Below are positions 10,522-19,979 of a stretch of DNA of 64,000 nt, piece by piece; position 1 is the first letter of the stretch; every line of letters begins with the position of its first letter. The notes under the pieces are model-generated. The model had not been told where the DNA came from, ran no database searches, and worked only from the letters and a program-made list of their open reading frames with translations. A program made the translations under genes and the position numbers. The stretch lies in contig NZ_ACCD01000021.1 in NCBI RefSeq assembly GCF_000173775.1, positions 1 through 64,000 on the forward strand, read 5' to 3'. Origin of the DNA: Yersinia rohdei ATCC 43380 (GTDB lineage Bacteria; Pseudomonadota; Gammaproteobacteria; Enterobacterales; Enterobacteriaceae).

Positions 10522-10818
10522 TTAACGCAGGCCCAGCTGGAAAATCATGGTTTCGGCCTGACAAGAGAACGTGAAATCGATAGTTAAGCGCACACCACCT
10601 TCAATTTCTTCCAGTTTATGTTCTATCAAGCAAGGCTCTGACTCAACTGCGCGTGCTTTTTCAGTCAATGTTTTCAGCATAGCTTCAGCGGCCGCGCGGT
10701 TTTCGAATACACAGCTGTAGGATGCAGTGCAGTCCGTATTGTCCATTACAGTACCAACATCTACACAGCAGCAAGCCGCAGTTTCTTCAGCACTACAACG
10801 ATTAATTGCATCTGACAT
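10522..10818 (-). CDS. yfcZ: YfcZ/YiiS family protein
   Basis: Small cytoplasmic protein of 98 residues, function unknown. The cysteine-rich start (RCSAEETAACCCVDVGTVMDN), the VESEPC segment and the ending FSCQAETMIFQLGLR match the YfcZ/YiiS family. The ATG at 10818 is chosen over a TTG two codons upstream because GGAG is correctly spaced from it. It diverges from fadL, the E. coli arrangement, and shares the intergenic region that contains the fadL FadR sites. Confidence 0.9.
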   Translation of the reverse strand: MSDAINRCSAEETAACCCVDVGTVMDNTDCTASYSCVFENRAAAEAMLKTLTEKARAVESEPCLIEHKLEEIEGGVRLTIDFTFSCQAETMIFQLGLR

Positions 10819-11125
10819 CTTCAACTCTCCTCAACGGATATTTCAAAATAGGTGCACATTGCCTGGTGGGTAGTACCAATAACAATGAGCACAAAAATAA
10901 CACACGGCGTAAAAATATTTTCTCTGTCGCTATTTTACTCTTGTCGGTCACTGGGGACTAGAACTTACTGTTTATAGGCCTATTAAGTGATGAGAATCAC
11001 ACTAAAATTGTTTGTTCTCTCATCAATAATGTATCAATTGATATTAAATTGTGAGTTTTTTGTTAACTAAGTCTATTTTTTGCAATCATTTTCATACAAA
11101 TCTCAAAACATCCTTGCAACATTGC

Positions 11126-11142
11126 CACAGGTCAGACCTATA
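11126..11142. promoter_or_regulatory. FadR-like operator 1 upstream of fadL
   Basis: CACAGGTCAGACCTATA carries the GGTCNGACC core of the FadR site. It lies about 105 bp upstream of the fadL ATG. E. coli fadL also has two FadR sites, so FadR repression is expected here. The call rests on consensus match and gene context. Confidence 0.7.
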
Positions 11143-11148
11143 CTTCAG

Positions 11149-11165
11149 CCACTGGTCTGCTTTGT
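11149..11165. promoter_or_regulatory. FadR-like operator 2 (half-site) upstream of fadL
   Basis: CCACTGGTCTGCTTTGT has a good left half (ACTGGTCTG) and a poor right half. It begins 7 bp after operator 1. The weaker second site resembles the E. coli fadL pair. Lower confidence than operator 1. Confidence 0.5.
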
Positions 11166-11244
11166 CTGACCGACGACGACCCCTACAATCCCGCATTCTC
11201 TTGTTACGGTATGTAACATTAATTACAATAATGAGGTTTTGGTC

Positions 11245-12513
11245 ATGAACCAGAAAAACCTGTTTACCCGATCAGCTCTGGCAGCTGCAGTAGCCATAAT
11301 TTCCTCTAACGTTTCTGCGGCCGGCTTCCAACTGAATGAATATTCAGCCGCTGCATTGGGCCGCTCTTTCTCTGGTGAAGGTGCTGTTGCCGACAATGCT
11401 GCTGTTGGCAGCCGTAACCCGGCCGCAATGACTATGTTCGACCGCCCTTCTTTCTCTGGTGGTTTCGTCTATGTAGATCCAAGTGTTGATATCAGCGGCA
11501 CATCTCCTCTTTCGGGCAGAAGTACCAGTGCCAAGGACATCGCGCCTTCAGCATGGATCCCGAATATCCATTTTATTATGCCGCTGAATGAACAGTGGGC
11601 AATTGGTGCCTCCGGTACTTCAAACTACGGTTTGGCTACCGAGTTTAATGATGACTATATTGCAGGCTCTTTGGGTGGTGAGACTGACCTGAAGACCTTT
11701 AACATGAACCTGAGCACGGCTTACCGTTTGAATGAAAACTTCAGTTTCGGTCTGGGCTTCAATGCAGTCTATGCCGATGCGAAAATCATACGCCATATCG
11801 GTGAAGCTGGCCGTGGGGTGATCCCAGCCAATACTGAAGTGACCCGGATGGAAGGCAAAGAGTGGGGCTATGGCTGGAATGCCGGGGTTCTATATGAAGT
11901 GGATAAAGAAAACCGTTACAGCTTCACCTACCGCTCAAAAGTAAAAATCGATTTTGATGGTGACTTCAGCAGCCAATTACCACCACCACGTGGCACTGGC
12001 GGCGCGGTTATTCCGGGTGCATTAACCCTGAACCTGCCGGAAGTCTGGGAAGTGTCGGGCTATAATCGCGTGGCACCGCAATGGGCGATTCACTACAGCA
12101 TGGCCTACACTAGTTGGAGTCAATTCAAAGAGTTGAAAGCCACCGGTACTAGCGGCCAAACCCTGTTCGAGAAGCAAGAAGGTTTCCACGATGCCTATCG
12201 CATCGCCCTGGGTACCACCTATTATTATGATGAAAACTGGACATTCCGTACCGGTATCGCCTTCGATGATAGCCCGGTTCCAGCCGACAACCGCACCATT
12301 TCTATCCCAGACCAAGACCGTTTCTGGATAAGTGCCGGTACCACTTACGCCTTCAATAAAGATGCCTCTGTTGATATCGGTATTTCCTACATGCACGGCC
12401 AGAACGTGCATATTACCGAAAAAACACCTGCGGCATTGGGCAACACCACCTATGAGTTTGACTCTAAAGGTAAAGCAATGCTGTATGGCGTGAACTTCAA
12501 CTACGCCTTCTAA
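11245..12513 (+). CDS. fadL: FadL, long-chain fatty acid outer-membrane transporter
   Basis: Outer-membrane beta-barrel that takes up long-chain fatty acids. The 422-residue product has a signal peptide ending near SSNVSAAG and a mature start [36 protein letters not shown], the hatch-domain sequence with the NPA motif. The C-terminus ends in FNYAF, an aromatic-terminal outer-membrane sorting signal. The ATG at 11245 follows a TGAGG Shine-Dalgarno; an upstream in-frame TTG is ignored. FadR-like operators precede it and an intrinsic terminator follows. It feeds the FadIJ system encoded next door. Confidence 0.97.
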   Translation: MNQKNLFTRSALAAAVAIISSNVSAAGFQLNEYSAAALGRSFSGEGAVADNAAVGSRNPAAMTMFDRPSFSGGFVYVDPSVDISGTSPLSGRSTSAKDIAPSAWIPNIHFIMPLNEQWAIGASGTSNYGLATEFNDDYIAGSLGGETDLKTFNMNLSTAYRLNENFSFGLGFNAVYADAKIIRHIGEAGRGVIPANTEVTRMEGKEWGYGWNAGVLYEVDKENRYSFTYRSKVKIDFDGDFSSQLPPPRGTGGAVIPGALTLNLPEVWEVSGYNRVAPQWAIHYSMAYTSWSQFKELKATGTSGQTLFEKQEGFHDAYRIALGTTYYYDENWTFRTGIAFDDSPVPADNRTISIPDQDRFWISAGTTYAFNKDASVDIGISYMHGQNVHITEKTPAALGNTTYEFDSKGKAMLYGVNFNYAF

Positions 12514-12544
12514 TCGCCAGCATTGGCAATCAACTGATACAAAA

Positions 12545-12566
12545 AAGCGCCGAAAGGCGCTTTTTA
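12545..12566. terminator. Bidirectional terminator between fadL and mlaA
   Basis: A 6-bp GC stem (AGCGCC / GGCGCT) with a GAAA tetraloop is flanked by an A-run on the left and a T-run on the right. It can therefore terminate both fadL (+) and the convergent mlaA (-). Confidence 0.9.
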
Positions 12567-12593
12567 TTGGTTCTTCATTTAGGCTGCTATTTA

Positions 12594-13358
12594 TCAGTTG
12601 GCTGAGTCGATACTCTCCAGATCACCTTGAATAGCTTGAGCATTAGGGTTCTGTTCCGGTTTTAACTGCCCGCCATTGGCCAGGAAATCATAACGCTGGA
12701 AGTAGGCTTCGCGCACCATCAGATATGGATCTGATGAGTTACGCAGCAAACCATCTGAATCGAGCAGTTGCGCACGAGTTTCAACCCCTTCAAGCATCCA
12801 TTTACCTGCCGACATCCAGAAAGTCAGGTAACTCAGCACCGGATAAACATAATCAACCGCATCACCACCATCCTCACGAATAGTGAAGCTGCCGTAACCC
12901 GGCAAGACCACATAGGGGCCATAGCCCACATTATAATGACCTAAAGTGCTACCAAAACGATGCGGAACCTGTTTTGCCAGTTTCGGGTTCGCCATACTGG
13001 CGACGTCAATTAAGCCGCCCATTCCCAAAATGGTGTTTAGGAAGAAGCGGTTAAAGTGCTTCATGGCATTGTACGGGTCACCAACCAGGAAGCTGTTTAT
13101 CATACTGGCCGGCTCTTCAAGATTGCTCAAGAAGTTGCTTGTCCCGTTACGGGCAGGTTGCGGTACGTAATCACGCCACACCACAGCAACCGGACGCACA
13201 ATATAAGGATCAAGAACCTCATAGTTAAAATTGAACATTGCCCGGTTAAAACCTTCCAGTGGATCTGAGCGGCCCTGCTCCATTTGATCCGGCGAGCTAC
13301 TGGCGCACCCCACTAATAACACGGTTGCGAAAGCCAGCCCCATCAGGCGGTAGTTCAT
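12594..13358 (-). CDS. mlaA: MlaA (VacJ), outer-membrane phospholipid-removing lipoprotein
   Basis: Outer-membrane lipoprotein of the Mla pathway that extracts surface-exposed phospholipids and passes them towards MlaC. The 254-residue product has a lipobox (LLVGCASS, Cys18). The family core begins DPLEGFNRAMFNFNYEVLDPYIVRPVA and includes GYGPYVVLPGYGSFTIREDGGDAVD. It lies 36 bp downstream of ccmI on the same strand, so readthrough from the ccm operon is possible. A separate, complete Mla-like ABC operon lies at 41612-45194. Confidence 0.95.
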   Translation of the reverse strand: MNYRLMGLAFATVLLVGCASSSPDQMEQGRSDPLEGFNRAMFNFNYEVLDPYIVRPVAVVWRDYVPQPARNGTSNFLSNLEEPASMINSFLVGDPYNAMKHFNRFFLNTILGMGGLIDVASMANPKLAKQVPHRFGSTLGHYNVGYGPYVVLPGYGSFTIREDGGDAVDYVYPVLSYLTFWMSAGKWMLEGVETRAQLLDSDGLLRNSSDPYLMVREAYFQRYDFLANGGQLKPEQNPNAQAIQGDLESIDSAN

Positions 13359-13394
13359 GTTTTTCTCCCTGAAATTCTTTCCAGCCCCTTATAT

Positions 13395-14615
13395 TTAAGG
13401 GATCTGCTGGTTTATCTGAATATTAATTGTTTGAGGCTGCCCTTTCCCATCAAAGTCTTGTACGCCACTTTCACCAAACCAGTCATCCGGCTGCGCATTG
13501 GCTGTGCCATCAAGTGAAATACGCGCACGCACTTTCACCCGAGACAAAGAAGAAAGCAAGCGCTCCGGCATCATGGCATCACTGTCATTCAGTGTTACTG
13601 AGAGCGGGAACCGGCTCAACGCCAGCTGTTTTACAGCAACAGGTATTGGGTTTTCCCCATCAGTGACCGAGATAATCAGCATTCCCTGTTGGGGTAACTT
13701 CTTTGCAGCGTCAGGAGATAATGAAACCTCTATTCCTAGTGTAGTTGTTTCCTGCCCTGCCTGTGATTTCGCCTGCGCAATACTGCGTTTTATTACTTCT
13801 GTCCGAGAATCACCCGCTGGCAGCAATTTTAGCATAACTTCCCACGCGCCAATCGCTTGTTTAAAATCGCCCTGCTCAAAAGCATTAAAAGCTAATAAAC
13901 TCATGGCACGCAAGTTGGTGTGATCCTGCCCAACCATAGTGCGCAGCATCTGTGTTGCCAGCTGATTATCTTGCGGATCATTAGAGCGAGTCAGCACTTC
14001 GGCATATCCCAGTCTGACCTCGTTGTTGTCTGGTGCCAGTTGGTAAGCCTTAGCAAAAGCTTGCGTCGCGGTGGTGGCATTATTCAGTGCCATACCGATG
14101 CGGCCTAACATCATCCAGTCATTAATATTACCGGCATCATGCTGCAAAGAAGTACGCAGCCCCAATCCCAAACGGGCAACTTCCTCCATAGATAAAGGCT
14201 CAGCCCGCTCATTGGCAACACGGGCGCGCAATTGTGGCATTTGTGCTTCAACCTGATTCCACGCCTGCACTTGGGACAAACCACCGGTTTTCAGATATAG
14301 CCCCACCGCTACCACCACTAAAACCACCCCCCCCGGTAACAGCACCCAGCGGTTGATTGGGCTGGCCGCAGTAGACGAGTGCTGCGGGATATCTGTCAGC
14401 AGATTTTGTTGCAGTTCCTGAATCAATTCAGGTTGTTGTTCCACCACGCCCTGCGCTTCATCTTCAGCCAGTTCAGATAACCGGTCTTGATAGATGGCTT
14501 TATTCAGCGCATCCCGGGTGGTGGCCGTTGAATTCGTCTCTTTTCGCATCGCCGGAATGACCAACAAGGCACCCGCGCCCCCCAGCAACAGAATCACTAT
14601 CAGCCAAAAAGCCAT
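13395..14615 (-). CDS. ccmI: CcmI, cytochrome c maturation apocytochrome chaperone
   Basis: Inner-membrane protein that holds apocytochrome c for heme ligation. The 406-residue product begins with a transmembrane helix (FWLIVILLLGGAGALLVI), has a second near residue 90 (WVLLPGGVVLVVVAVGLYL), and then a periplasmic TPR region (WMMLGRIGMALNNATTATQAFAKAYQLAPDN). In E. coli this protein is fused to CcmH; here the two are separate, with ccmI starting at the last base of the ccmH stop. It is the distal gene of the ccm operon. Confidence 0.92.
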   Translation of the reverse strand: MAFWLIVILLLGGAGALLVIPAMRKETNSTATTRDALNKAIYQDRLSELAEDEAQGVVEQQPELIQELQQNLLTDIPQHSSTAASPINRWVLLPGGVVLVVVAVGLYLKTGGLSQVQAWNQVEAQMPQLRARVANERAEPLSMEEVARLGLGLRTSLQHDAGNINDWMMLGRIGMALNNATTATQAFAKAYQLAPDNNEVRLGYAEVLTRSNDPQDNQLATQMLRTMVGQDHTNLRAMSLLAFNAFEQGDFKQAIGAWEVMLKLLPAGDSRTEVIKRSIAQAKSQAGQETTTLGIEVSLSPDAAKKLPQQGMLIISVTDGENPIPVAVKQLALSRFPLSVTLNDSDAMMPERLLSSLSRVKVRARISLDGTANAQPDDWFGESGVQDFDGKGQPQTINIQINQQIP

Positions 14616-15124
14616 TATGGTTGTTTCCTGTTAGTCTTTTTTTGTTGGCTAGCCGAGGTGTCAACCTGCTTGGTTTGCTCCTCCGGGGCCAGTAAGTGGT
14701 GTAATCGTTGTTGTTCCTGCGCCGACAGTGGCGCGTCTTTTACCACTCGCCGCCGAGCGCGTAACACCACGATTACCCCGCCAACCACAACAAATAATGC
14801 CGGCCCGACCCACAAAATCAGTGTTGCCGCAGTGACCGGCGGCTCATAAGTGACAAAGTTGCCATAGCGGGCCACCATATAATCAATAATTTGTTGTTTG
14901 GATTTGCCCTGCTGTTGCAGTTCATAGACTTTGCCGCGCATATCGGCGGCAATAATGGCATTGGAGTCCGCGATGCTATTATTTTGACATTTAGGGCAGC
15001 GCAGTTGCTCGGTTAACTCACGATACTGCTGCTCTTGTTCCACCGAATTAAAGGTATAGGTATCAATAGAGGCGAACACGCCCCAGCTCAACATCATGCC
15101 AAGTACCAAGCTGAATAATCTCAT
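14615..15124 (-). CDS. ccmH: CcmH, cytochrome c maturation thioredoxin-like oxidoreductase
   Basis: Membrane-anchored periplasmic thiol oxidoreductase that prepares the apocytochrome CXXCH thiols. The 169-residue product has a signal/anchor (FSLVLGMMLSWGVFA), the redox motif LRCPKCQNNSIADSNA and a C-terminal membrane helix (LILWVGPALFVVVGGVIVVLRARRR). The start overlaps the ccmG stop by 4 nt. Confidence 0.95.
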   Translation of the reverse strand: MRLFSLVLGMMLSWGVFASIDTYTFNSVEQEQQYRELTEQLRCPKCQNNSIADSNAIIAADMRGKVYELQQQGKSKQQIIDYMVARYGNFVTYEPPVTAATLILWVGPALFVVVGGVIVVLRARRRVVKDAPLSAQEQQRLHHLLAPEEQTKQVDTSASQQKKTNRKQP

Positions 15125-15687
15125 GCGCCCCCTTGATACTTCTTATACAGCGGCAGAATTTCTTGCTGCCAAACACGATCATTAAGATCACCCGCATGGC
15201 GGTAACGAATAATACCCTGACCATCAATCAAGAAGGTTTCCGGCGCGCCATAAACCCCTAAATCCAGCCCCAGCATGCCATCGCCGTCATACAAACTCAG
15301 GGCATAAGGATTGCCCAGGGAATTGAGCCACTGTACCGCTTTGGTGCGGTCATCTTTGTAATTCAGCCCCACCACCCGGATGCCCTGCGCCGCCAACGTA
15401 TTCAGATATTGATGTTCAGCCCGACACGTTGGGCACCAGGTTGCCCACACATTGAGCAGCATCGGCTGACCATCATGTAAAACTGCTTGATCAAAGATTT
15501 TCCCCGGTTGCTCAAGGGATTCCAGTGTAAAGGCTGGCACGGGTTTGCCAATCAAGGCGGACTCCAGCATGGTGGGGTCATCGCCATTAGCATTGCGGGT
15601 CAGTTGCACTAAAAAGGCGATAACCAGCAACAAAAACAGCACCAGCGGAATAAACATCAGCTTATTAAATGAAGATTGAGATTTCAT
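15121..15687 (-). CDS. ccmG: CcmG (DsbE), thiol:disulfide interchange protein
   Basis: Membrane-tethered periplasmic thioredoxin that reduces apocytochrome c disulfides using electrons from DsbD. The 188-residue product has an N-terminal anchor (FIPLVLFLLLVIAFLVQLT), the redox motif NVWATWCPTCRAEHQYL and the conserved GVYGAPETFLIDGQG loop with the cis-proline. The start codon shares a base with the ccmF stop, indicating coupled translation. Confidence 0.96.
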   Translation of the reverse strand: MKSQSSFNKLMFIPLVLFLLLVIAFLVQLTRNANGDDPTMLESALIGKPVPAFTLESLEQPGKIFDQAVLHDGQPMLLNVWATWCPTCRAEHQYLNTLAAQGIRVVGLNYKDDRTKAVQWLNSLGNPYALSLYDGDGMLGLDLGVYGAPETFLIDGQGIIRYRHAGDLNDRVWQQEILPLYKKYQGGA

Positions 15688-17654
15688 TATTCAGTCTCTC
15701 TGGCCGCGCCGCGTTTTAGCTTTTTACTCATCCGGTAACGCGGGTCAAACATACAGAAAATACCGCCAATGGCCATAAACACACCGCCATACCAGATCCA
15801 GCGGACGAAAGGTTTGTAATACAAACGCACCGCCCAAGAGCCATCATCCAATTCTTCGCCCAAGGCCGCATAAAGGTCACGGGTCAGACCACCATCAATG
15901 GCGGCTTCGGTCATCATTGAGCGGGCAACTGCGTAATAACGTTTTTCTGCATGTAAGGTGGCTTCCGGTTTGCCATTGCGGGTGACATCAATAATGCCGA
16001 CACCGCCGGTATAATTTGGCCCTTTAACATCATGAACATCGCGGAATACGAAGTGATAATCGTGGATATCAATGCTATCACCGGCCTTCATGCGCACATC
16101 GCGTTCCACACTGTAATTCTGGCTAAAAGCAATACCAATCACAGTGACCGCCACGCCAAGATGCCCCAGCACCATGCCCCAATGGCTGCGGGACAGGTGC
16201 CGCAGCCCCTGCCAGAAACCATAGCGATGAGTCGCGCGCTCGTGCAATTCCATTAATGTCAGGATAATCACCCAGATGGACATCATCAGCCCGACCACGG
16301 TCATACCGGCGATGCTGTCTTGCAGCAACCAGGGCACGATTATCGACAACAGCAAAGTGGCGACCAGCGCCACAGCCAAACGTTTCCACAGCTTACTTGG
16401 CTCATCACGACGCCAACGCACCAGCGGCCCGATGCCCATTAACAATGCCATCGGTGCCATTAGCCAGGTAAACATTGTATTAAAGAAAGGTTCGCCAATA
16501 GAAATGCTGCCCAGCCCCAATTGCTTGTGTACCAAGGGCAACAAGGTGCCCAATAACACCACCAGCATGGCCGCAATCAGCAATACATTATTGCCGAGCA
16601 AGAAGGTTTCGCGCGAGAACACCTCATGCTGAGTACGGCTGCGCACCTGTGCGCCTTTCACCGCATACAGCAGCAAGGAGCCGCCGATGACCACCACCAG
16701 ATAAGCCAAAATAAACATGCCGCGCGCGGGATCAGAGGCAAAGGAATGCACCGAAACCAACACCCCGGAGCGCACCAGGAAGGTGCCCATCAAACATAAA
16801 GAAAAGGCGGTGATAGCCAGCAAAACTGTCCAGGCTTTGAATGTGCCGCGTTTTTCAGTTACTGCCAGTGAATGAATCAGTGCCGTTCCTGCCAACCAAG
16901 GCATAAAGGAGGCATTTTCCACCGGATCCCAGAACCACCAACCGCCCCAGCCGAGTTCATAGTAAGCCCATGCCGAACCGAGCACTATTCCCAAGGTCAA
17001 AAATACCCATGCGGCTTGTGTCCACGGCCGCGACCAACGCGCCCAAGCACTGTCGAGCCGACCGGCCATTAAAGAGGCAATGGCAAAAGCAAAAGCCACC
17101 GAGAAGCCAACATAACCCATATACAGTAAAGGGGGATGGAAAATCAGCCCAACATCTTGCAGCAGTGGGTTCAAATCATTGCCATCAATAGGGAAGTCCG
17201 GCAAGGTGCGATTAAATGGATTCGAGGTCAGAATAATAAACAGCAGGAAGCCGCCAGTAATCATCCCCAACACCGATAACACGCGGGCGACCGCATCGTC
17301 TGGCATCGAACGGCTAAACAGGGCGACCGCCAGTGACCAACCACTGAGCAATAAAACCCATAGCAGCAGCGACCCTTCGTGCGCCCCCCAACTCGCGGCA
17401 ATCCGGTAATACACCGGCAAATGCGAATTCGAGTTTGCCGCCACATAAGAGACGGTAAAATCATTCGTCACAAATGCAGATATAAGGCATATAAATGACA
17501 GCGCGATAGTGGCAAACATACCGTAGGTCAATGGCCGACCTGTTGCCATCATGCGGGTATCTTGACGCGCGGCCCCCCATTGCGGATACAAACTCAGCAA
17601 TAATGAGATACCCAGCGCCAGACATAATAAGAAACTACCGATTTCCGGCATCAT
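15687..17654 (-). CDS. ccmF: CcmF, heme lyase subunit
   Basis: Large inner-membrane component of the CcmFHI heme lyase, which attaches heme from holo-CcmE to apocytochrome c. The 655-residue product carries the tryptophan-rich WWD domain ([22 protein letters not shown]) around residue 240, with conserved membrane histidines such as [12 protein letters not shown]. There are about fifteen hydrophobic segments and a periplasmic domain before the last helix. It overlaps ccmE by 4 nt. The length is typical of the family. Confidence 0.96.
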   Translation of the reverse strand: MMPEIGSFLLCLALGISLLLSLYPQWGAARQDTRMMATGRPLTYGMFATIALSFICLISAFVTNDFTVSYVAANSNSHLPVYYRIAASWGAHEGSLLLWVLLLSGWSLAVALFSRSMPDDAVARVLSVLGMITGGFLLFIILTSNPFNRTLPDFPIDGNDLNPLLQDVGLIFHPPLLYMGYVGFSVAFAFAIASLMAGRLDSAWARWSRPWTQAAWVFLTLGIVLGSAWAYYELGWGGWWFWDPVENASFMPWLAGTALIHSLAVTEKRGTFKAWTVLLAITAFSLCLMGTFLVRSGVLVSVHSFASDPARGMFILAYLVVVIGGSLLLYAVKGAQVRSRTQHEVFSRETFLLGNNVLLIAAMLVVLLGTLLPLVHKQLGLGSISIGEPFFNTMFTWLMAPMALLMGIGPLVRWRRDEPSKLWKRLAVALVATLLLSIIVPWLLQDSIAGMTVVGLMMSIWVIILTLMELHERATHRYGFWQGLRHLSRSHWGMVLGHLGVAVTVIGIAFSQNYSVERDVRMKAGDSIDIHDYHFVFRDVHDVKGPNYTGGVGIIDVTRNGKPEATLHAEKRYYAVARSMMTEAAIDGGLTRDLYAALGEELDDGSWAVRLYYKPFVRWIWYGGVFMAIGGIFCMFDPRYRMSKKLKRGAARETE

Positions 17655-18145
17655 GAGGCATTGCCCCCGCTATTTGCATTGCTGTAGGACTCTGCTGGCC
17701 GGGTATGATTTTCTTTCATCGCTTCCTGGACTTCCGGTGGTGTGTATTTCTCATCATGTTTTGCCAATACTTCTTTCGCATTAATAACATTACCTGAAGC
17801 AAATACCCCTTGCGCCACCACCCCCTGCCCCTCGCGGAACAAGTCTGGCAGGATACCGGTATAGGTCACAGTGACAGCGCCGCGCGCATCGTAAACCTGG
17901 AAACTCATCTCTAAAGTTTTATCGTCTCGTTTCACCGAGCCCGGCATGACCATGCCGCCAATGCGCAGTCGCTGGCCGATTTCCGGTTTTTCATGGCGCT
18001 CACCTTTGCCCTGCAAAATTTCACCTGGGGTATAAAACAAATCAATATTGGAGCGCAACGCATACAGCACCAGAGTGGAGGTCAGTCCGATGCCAATCAA
18101 CACCACTATGGCCAGATAGAGCCGGCTTTTTCTACGTGGATTCAC
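17651..18145 (-). CDS. ccmE: CcmE, periplasmic heme chaperone
   Basis: Heme chaperone that binds heme covalently through a histidine and delivers it to CcmF. The 164-residue product has an N-terminal membrane anchor ([21 protein letters not shown]), the beta-barrel OB-fold region ([13 protein letters not shown]), and the heme-binding histidine 130 in [12 protein letters not shown], with Tyr134 nearby. The flexible C-terminal tail is rich in Asn and Ser. It overlaps ccmD and ccmF by 4 nt each. Confidence 0.96.
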   Translation of the reverse strand: MNPRRKSRLYLAIVVLIGIGLTSTLVLYALRSNIDLFYTPGEILQGKGERHEKPEIGQRLRIGGMVMPGSVKRDDKTLEMSFQVYDARGAVTVTYTGILPDLFREGQGVVAQGVFASGNVINAKEVLAKHDEKYTPPEVQEAMKENHTRPAESYSNANSGGNAS

Positions 18146-18390
18146 GGTTGTTTCTCCTGCGGGTGGGCGGCATTTTTCGCTCGAGCTAACTGGGACTTAT
18201 TTGCCTGCTGAATGCGCTTCTCTCGTGCCTCACGGCGTTGAATATCCGCTAGTAATTGTTGGTGCTGCCACCGCGTCTGCAACCACAGACCCAGCAGAGA
18301 TAATAAGGTTGCGGCGACCGCCAGCCAGATATAAAAACCATATCCGCCCATCGCAAAAAATGCCGCCCAAGAGTTAAACGCCGGATTCAT
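18142..18390 (-). CDS. ccmD: CcmD, heme exporter protein D
   Basis: Small single-pass membrane protein needed to release holo-CcmE from the CcmABCD complex. The 82-residue product has one transmembrane helix ([22 protein letters not shown]) followed by a charged cytoplasmic helix ([19 protein letters not shown]), the usual CcmD architecture. It is somewhat longer than E. coli CcmD (69 residues) through a Lys/Gln-rich tail. It overlaps ccmC and ccmE by 4 nt. Confidence 0.92.
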   Translation of the reverse strand: MNPAFNSWAAFFAMGGYGFYIWLAVAATLLSLLGLWLQTRWQHQQLLADIQRREAREKRIQQANKSQLARAKNAAHPQEKQP

Positions 18391-19124
18391 ACACGGGGCT
18401 CCTTACGCAATAAAACCGCCACCCAAGGGCGATGGCGCTCTTGCTGTAAAATCAGATTGCGCAGGCGCATTAATGTCAGAGTAATAAAGAAGAAGAGATA
18501 GCCAAAAATCGCCCAGCGCAATGGGGATCGCATACTCGGATCAATACTTTGCTGCATGTTGGTCGAACCTTGATGCAAGGTATTCCACCACACCACGGAG
18601 AAATGAATAATGGGAATATTAACAACACCGACCAAGACCAAAATACCGGCAGCACGTCCGGCCAGTTTGCGATCGTCGAAGGCGTTATACAGGGCAATAA
18701 CCCCCAGATAGAGGAATAGCAGCACTAACTCAGAGGTCAACCGCGCATCCCAAATCCACCAAGTTCCCCACATGGGTTTACCCCAGGCAGAACCTGTGAC
18801 TAATGCAATGAAGGTGAACACCGCGCCCACTGGGGCCATCGCCGCCACGACGTTATCAGACATTTTCATTTGCCAAACCAAACCGACAAACGCCGCAATC
18901 GCCATCGACATATAAATGCCCATCGACCAGATTGCTGCTGGCACATGCAAATACATGATACGGAAACTATTACCTTGCTGATAATCCGCCGGGGCAAAAC
19001 CAAATCCCCACCCCCAGCCGACGATAAGACAAATAATTGCCCCAATGCCCAGCCACGGAATAAATCGGCCACATAACTGATAGAGCCGTTCGGGTTTAGC
19101 CAATTGATGAAACCATTTCCACAT
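18387..19124 (-). CDS. ccmC: CcmC, heme transfer membrane protein
   Basis: Inner-membrane protein that loads heme onto CcmE. The 245-residue product has the WWD signature (GKPMWGTWWIWDARLTSELVLLFLY) flanked by conserved histidines (YLHVPAAIWSMG and IIHFSVVWWNTLHQG). Six membrane segments are evident and the length equals E. coli CcmC. Unlike the tightly overlapping rest of the operon, it is separated from ccmB by 195 bp. Confidence 0.96.
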   Translation of the reverse strand: MWKWFHQLAKPERLYQLCGRFIPWLGIGAIICLIVGWGWGFGFAPADYQQGNSFRIMYLHVPAAIWSMGIYMSMAIAAFVGLVWQMKMSDNVVAAMAPVGAVFTFIALVTGSAWGKPMWGTWWIWDARLTSELVLLFLYLGVIALYNAFDDRKLAGRAAGILVLVGVVNIPIIHFSVVWWNTLHQGSTNMQQSIDPSMRSPLRWAIFGYLFFFITLTLMRLRNLILQQERHRPWVAVLLRKEPRV

Positions 19125-19319
19125 TGTTCATTGCTCACATTGAAATTGGACTGGCATCGCCACGTGGGAAATACCGGTGCAGGATACGGCGCGCAATCTG
19201 CTGTGACTTTCGTTGGCTACCGCGCTTAAGCTGCTGAAAATTTGTACTTTTTAAACTACTAGTTTCTTGTTATGTACATCTGGGTTACCAACAACCTGTT
19301 TCTCACTTGATATCATTAG
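19125..19319 (-). other. Unusual spacer inside the ccm operon (ccmB-ccmC gap)
   Basis: ccmB ends intact and ccmC starts intact, yet 195 bp separate them where the other ccm genes overlap. On the minus strand the right half contains a stop-terminated open frame of about 38 codons whose translation is strongly basic (QQLKRGSQRKSQQIARRIL...). It has no visible ATG, GTG or TTG start and ends 14 nt before the ccmC ATG. A 21-codon ATG frame lies just after the ccmB stop. I do not recognise either. It may be a remnant, an unusual leader or simply spacer. Confidence 0.4.
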
Positions 19320-19979
19320 CTAGTGCACACTCACTCTCAATGCCGCTGCCGTGGCAAAAGGCGTCAGTGTTGCACTGCCTGCCAACATAGCGCCCAAGAT
19401 AGCCAGATAACCATCAATCGGCAGCGCCATTGACGCAGCATCAATGGCCGCAGTGGCAAAAATCAATACCGGAATATACAGCGGCAGCACCAATAAACTC
19501 AGCAGCACCCCGCCTTTACGCAACCCCACCGTCAATGCCACACCAATCGCCCCGATAAAGCTTAAAGTCGGCGTTCCCAAGAGCAATGTCAGTGCCATCG
19601 CAATAGCGGTATGGGTATCAAGAGAAAGTAGCAAAGCCACCAACGGCGATAAAACAAGTAACGGCAGCCCGGTAACAACCCAGTGAGCACACACTTTGCC
19701 TAACACCGTGAGGGCTAGCGGCGAGGGCAACAGCAGCAACTGCTCAAGAGAGCCATCGTAGAAATCATCTCGGAATAGGCGCTCTAACGATAATAATGAG
19801 GCGAGTAATGCGGCAACCCAGACTATCCCCGGAGCAATGCGCGCCAATAATTGCGGTTCTGGGCCAATACCCAATGGAAACAAGGTAATAACAATCAGAA
19901 AAAACCACAGTGGGTTAACGATTTCTCCGCCTTTTCTGAAGGCTATTTTTAATTCACGGCGCAACACGCTAATAAACAT
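19320..19979 (-). CDS. ccmB: CcmB, heme exporter ABC permease
   Basis: Membrane subunit of the CcmAB ABC transporter, which uses ATP to free holo-CcmE from CcmC. The 219-residue product matches the E. coli protein in length and carries EIVNPLWFFLIVITLFPLGIGPEP, LERLFRDDFYDGSLEQLLLLP and LLLGTPTLSFIGAIGVALTVGLRKGG. Six hydrophobic segments are visible. The start is adjacent to the ccmA stop. Confidence 0.96.
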   Translation of the reverse strand: MFISVLRRELKIAFRKGGEIVNPLWFFLIVITLFPLGIGPEPQLLARIAPGIVWVAALLASLLSLERLFRDDFYDGSLEQLLLLPSPLALTVLGKVCAHWVVTGLPLLVLSPLVALLLSLDTHTAIAMALTLLLGTPTLSFIGAIGVALTVGLRKGGVLLSLLVLPLYIPVLIFATAAIDAASMALPIDGYLAILGAMLAGSATLTPFATAAALRVSVH

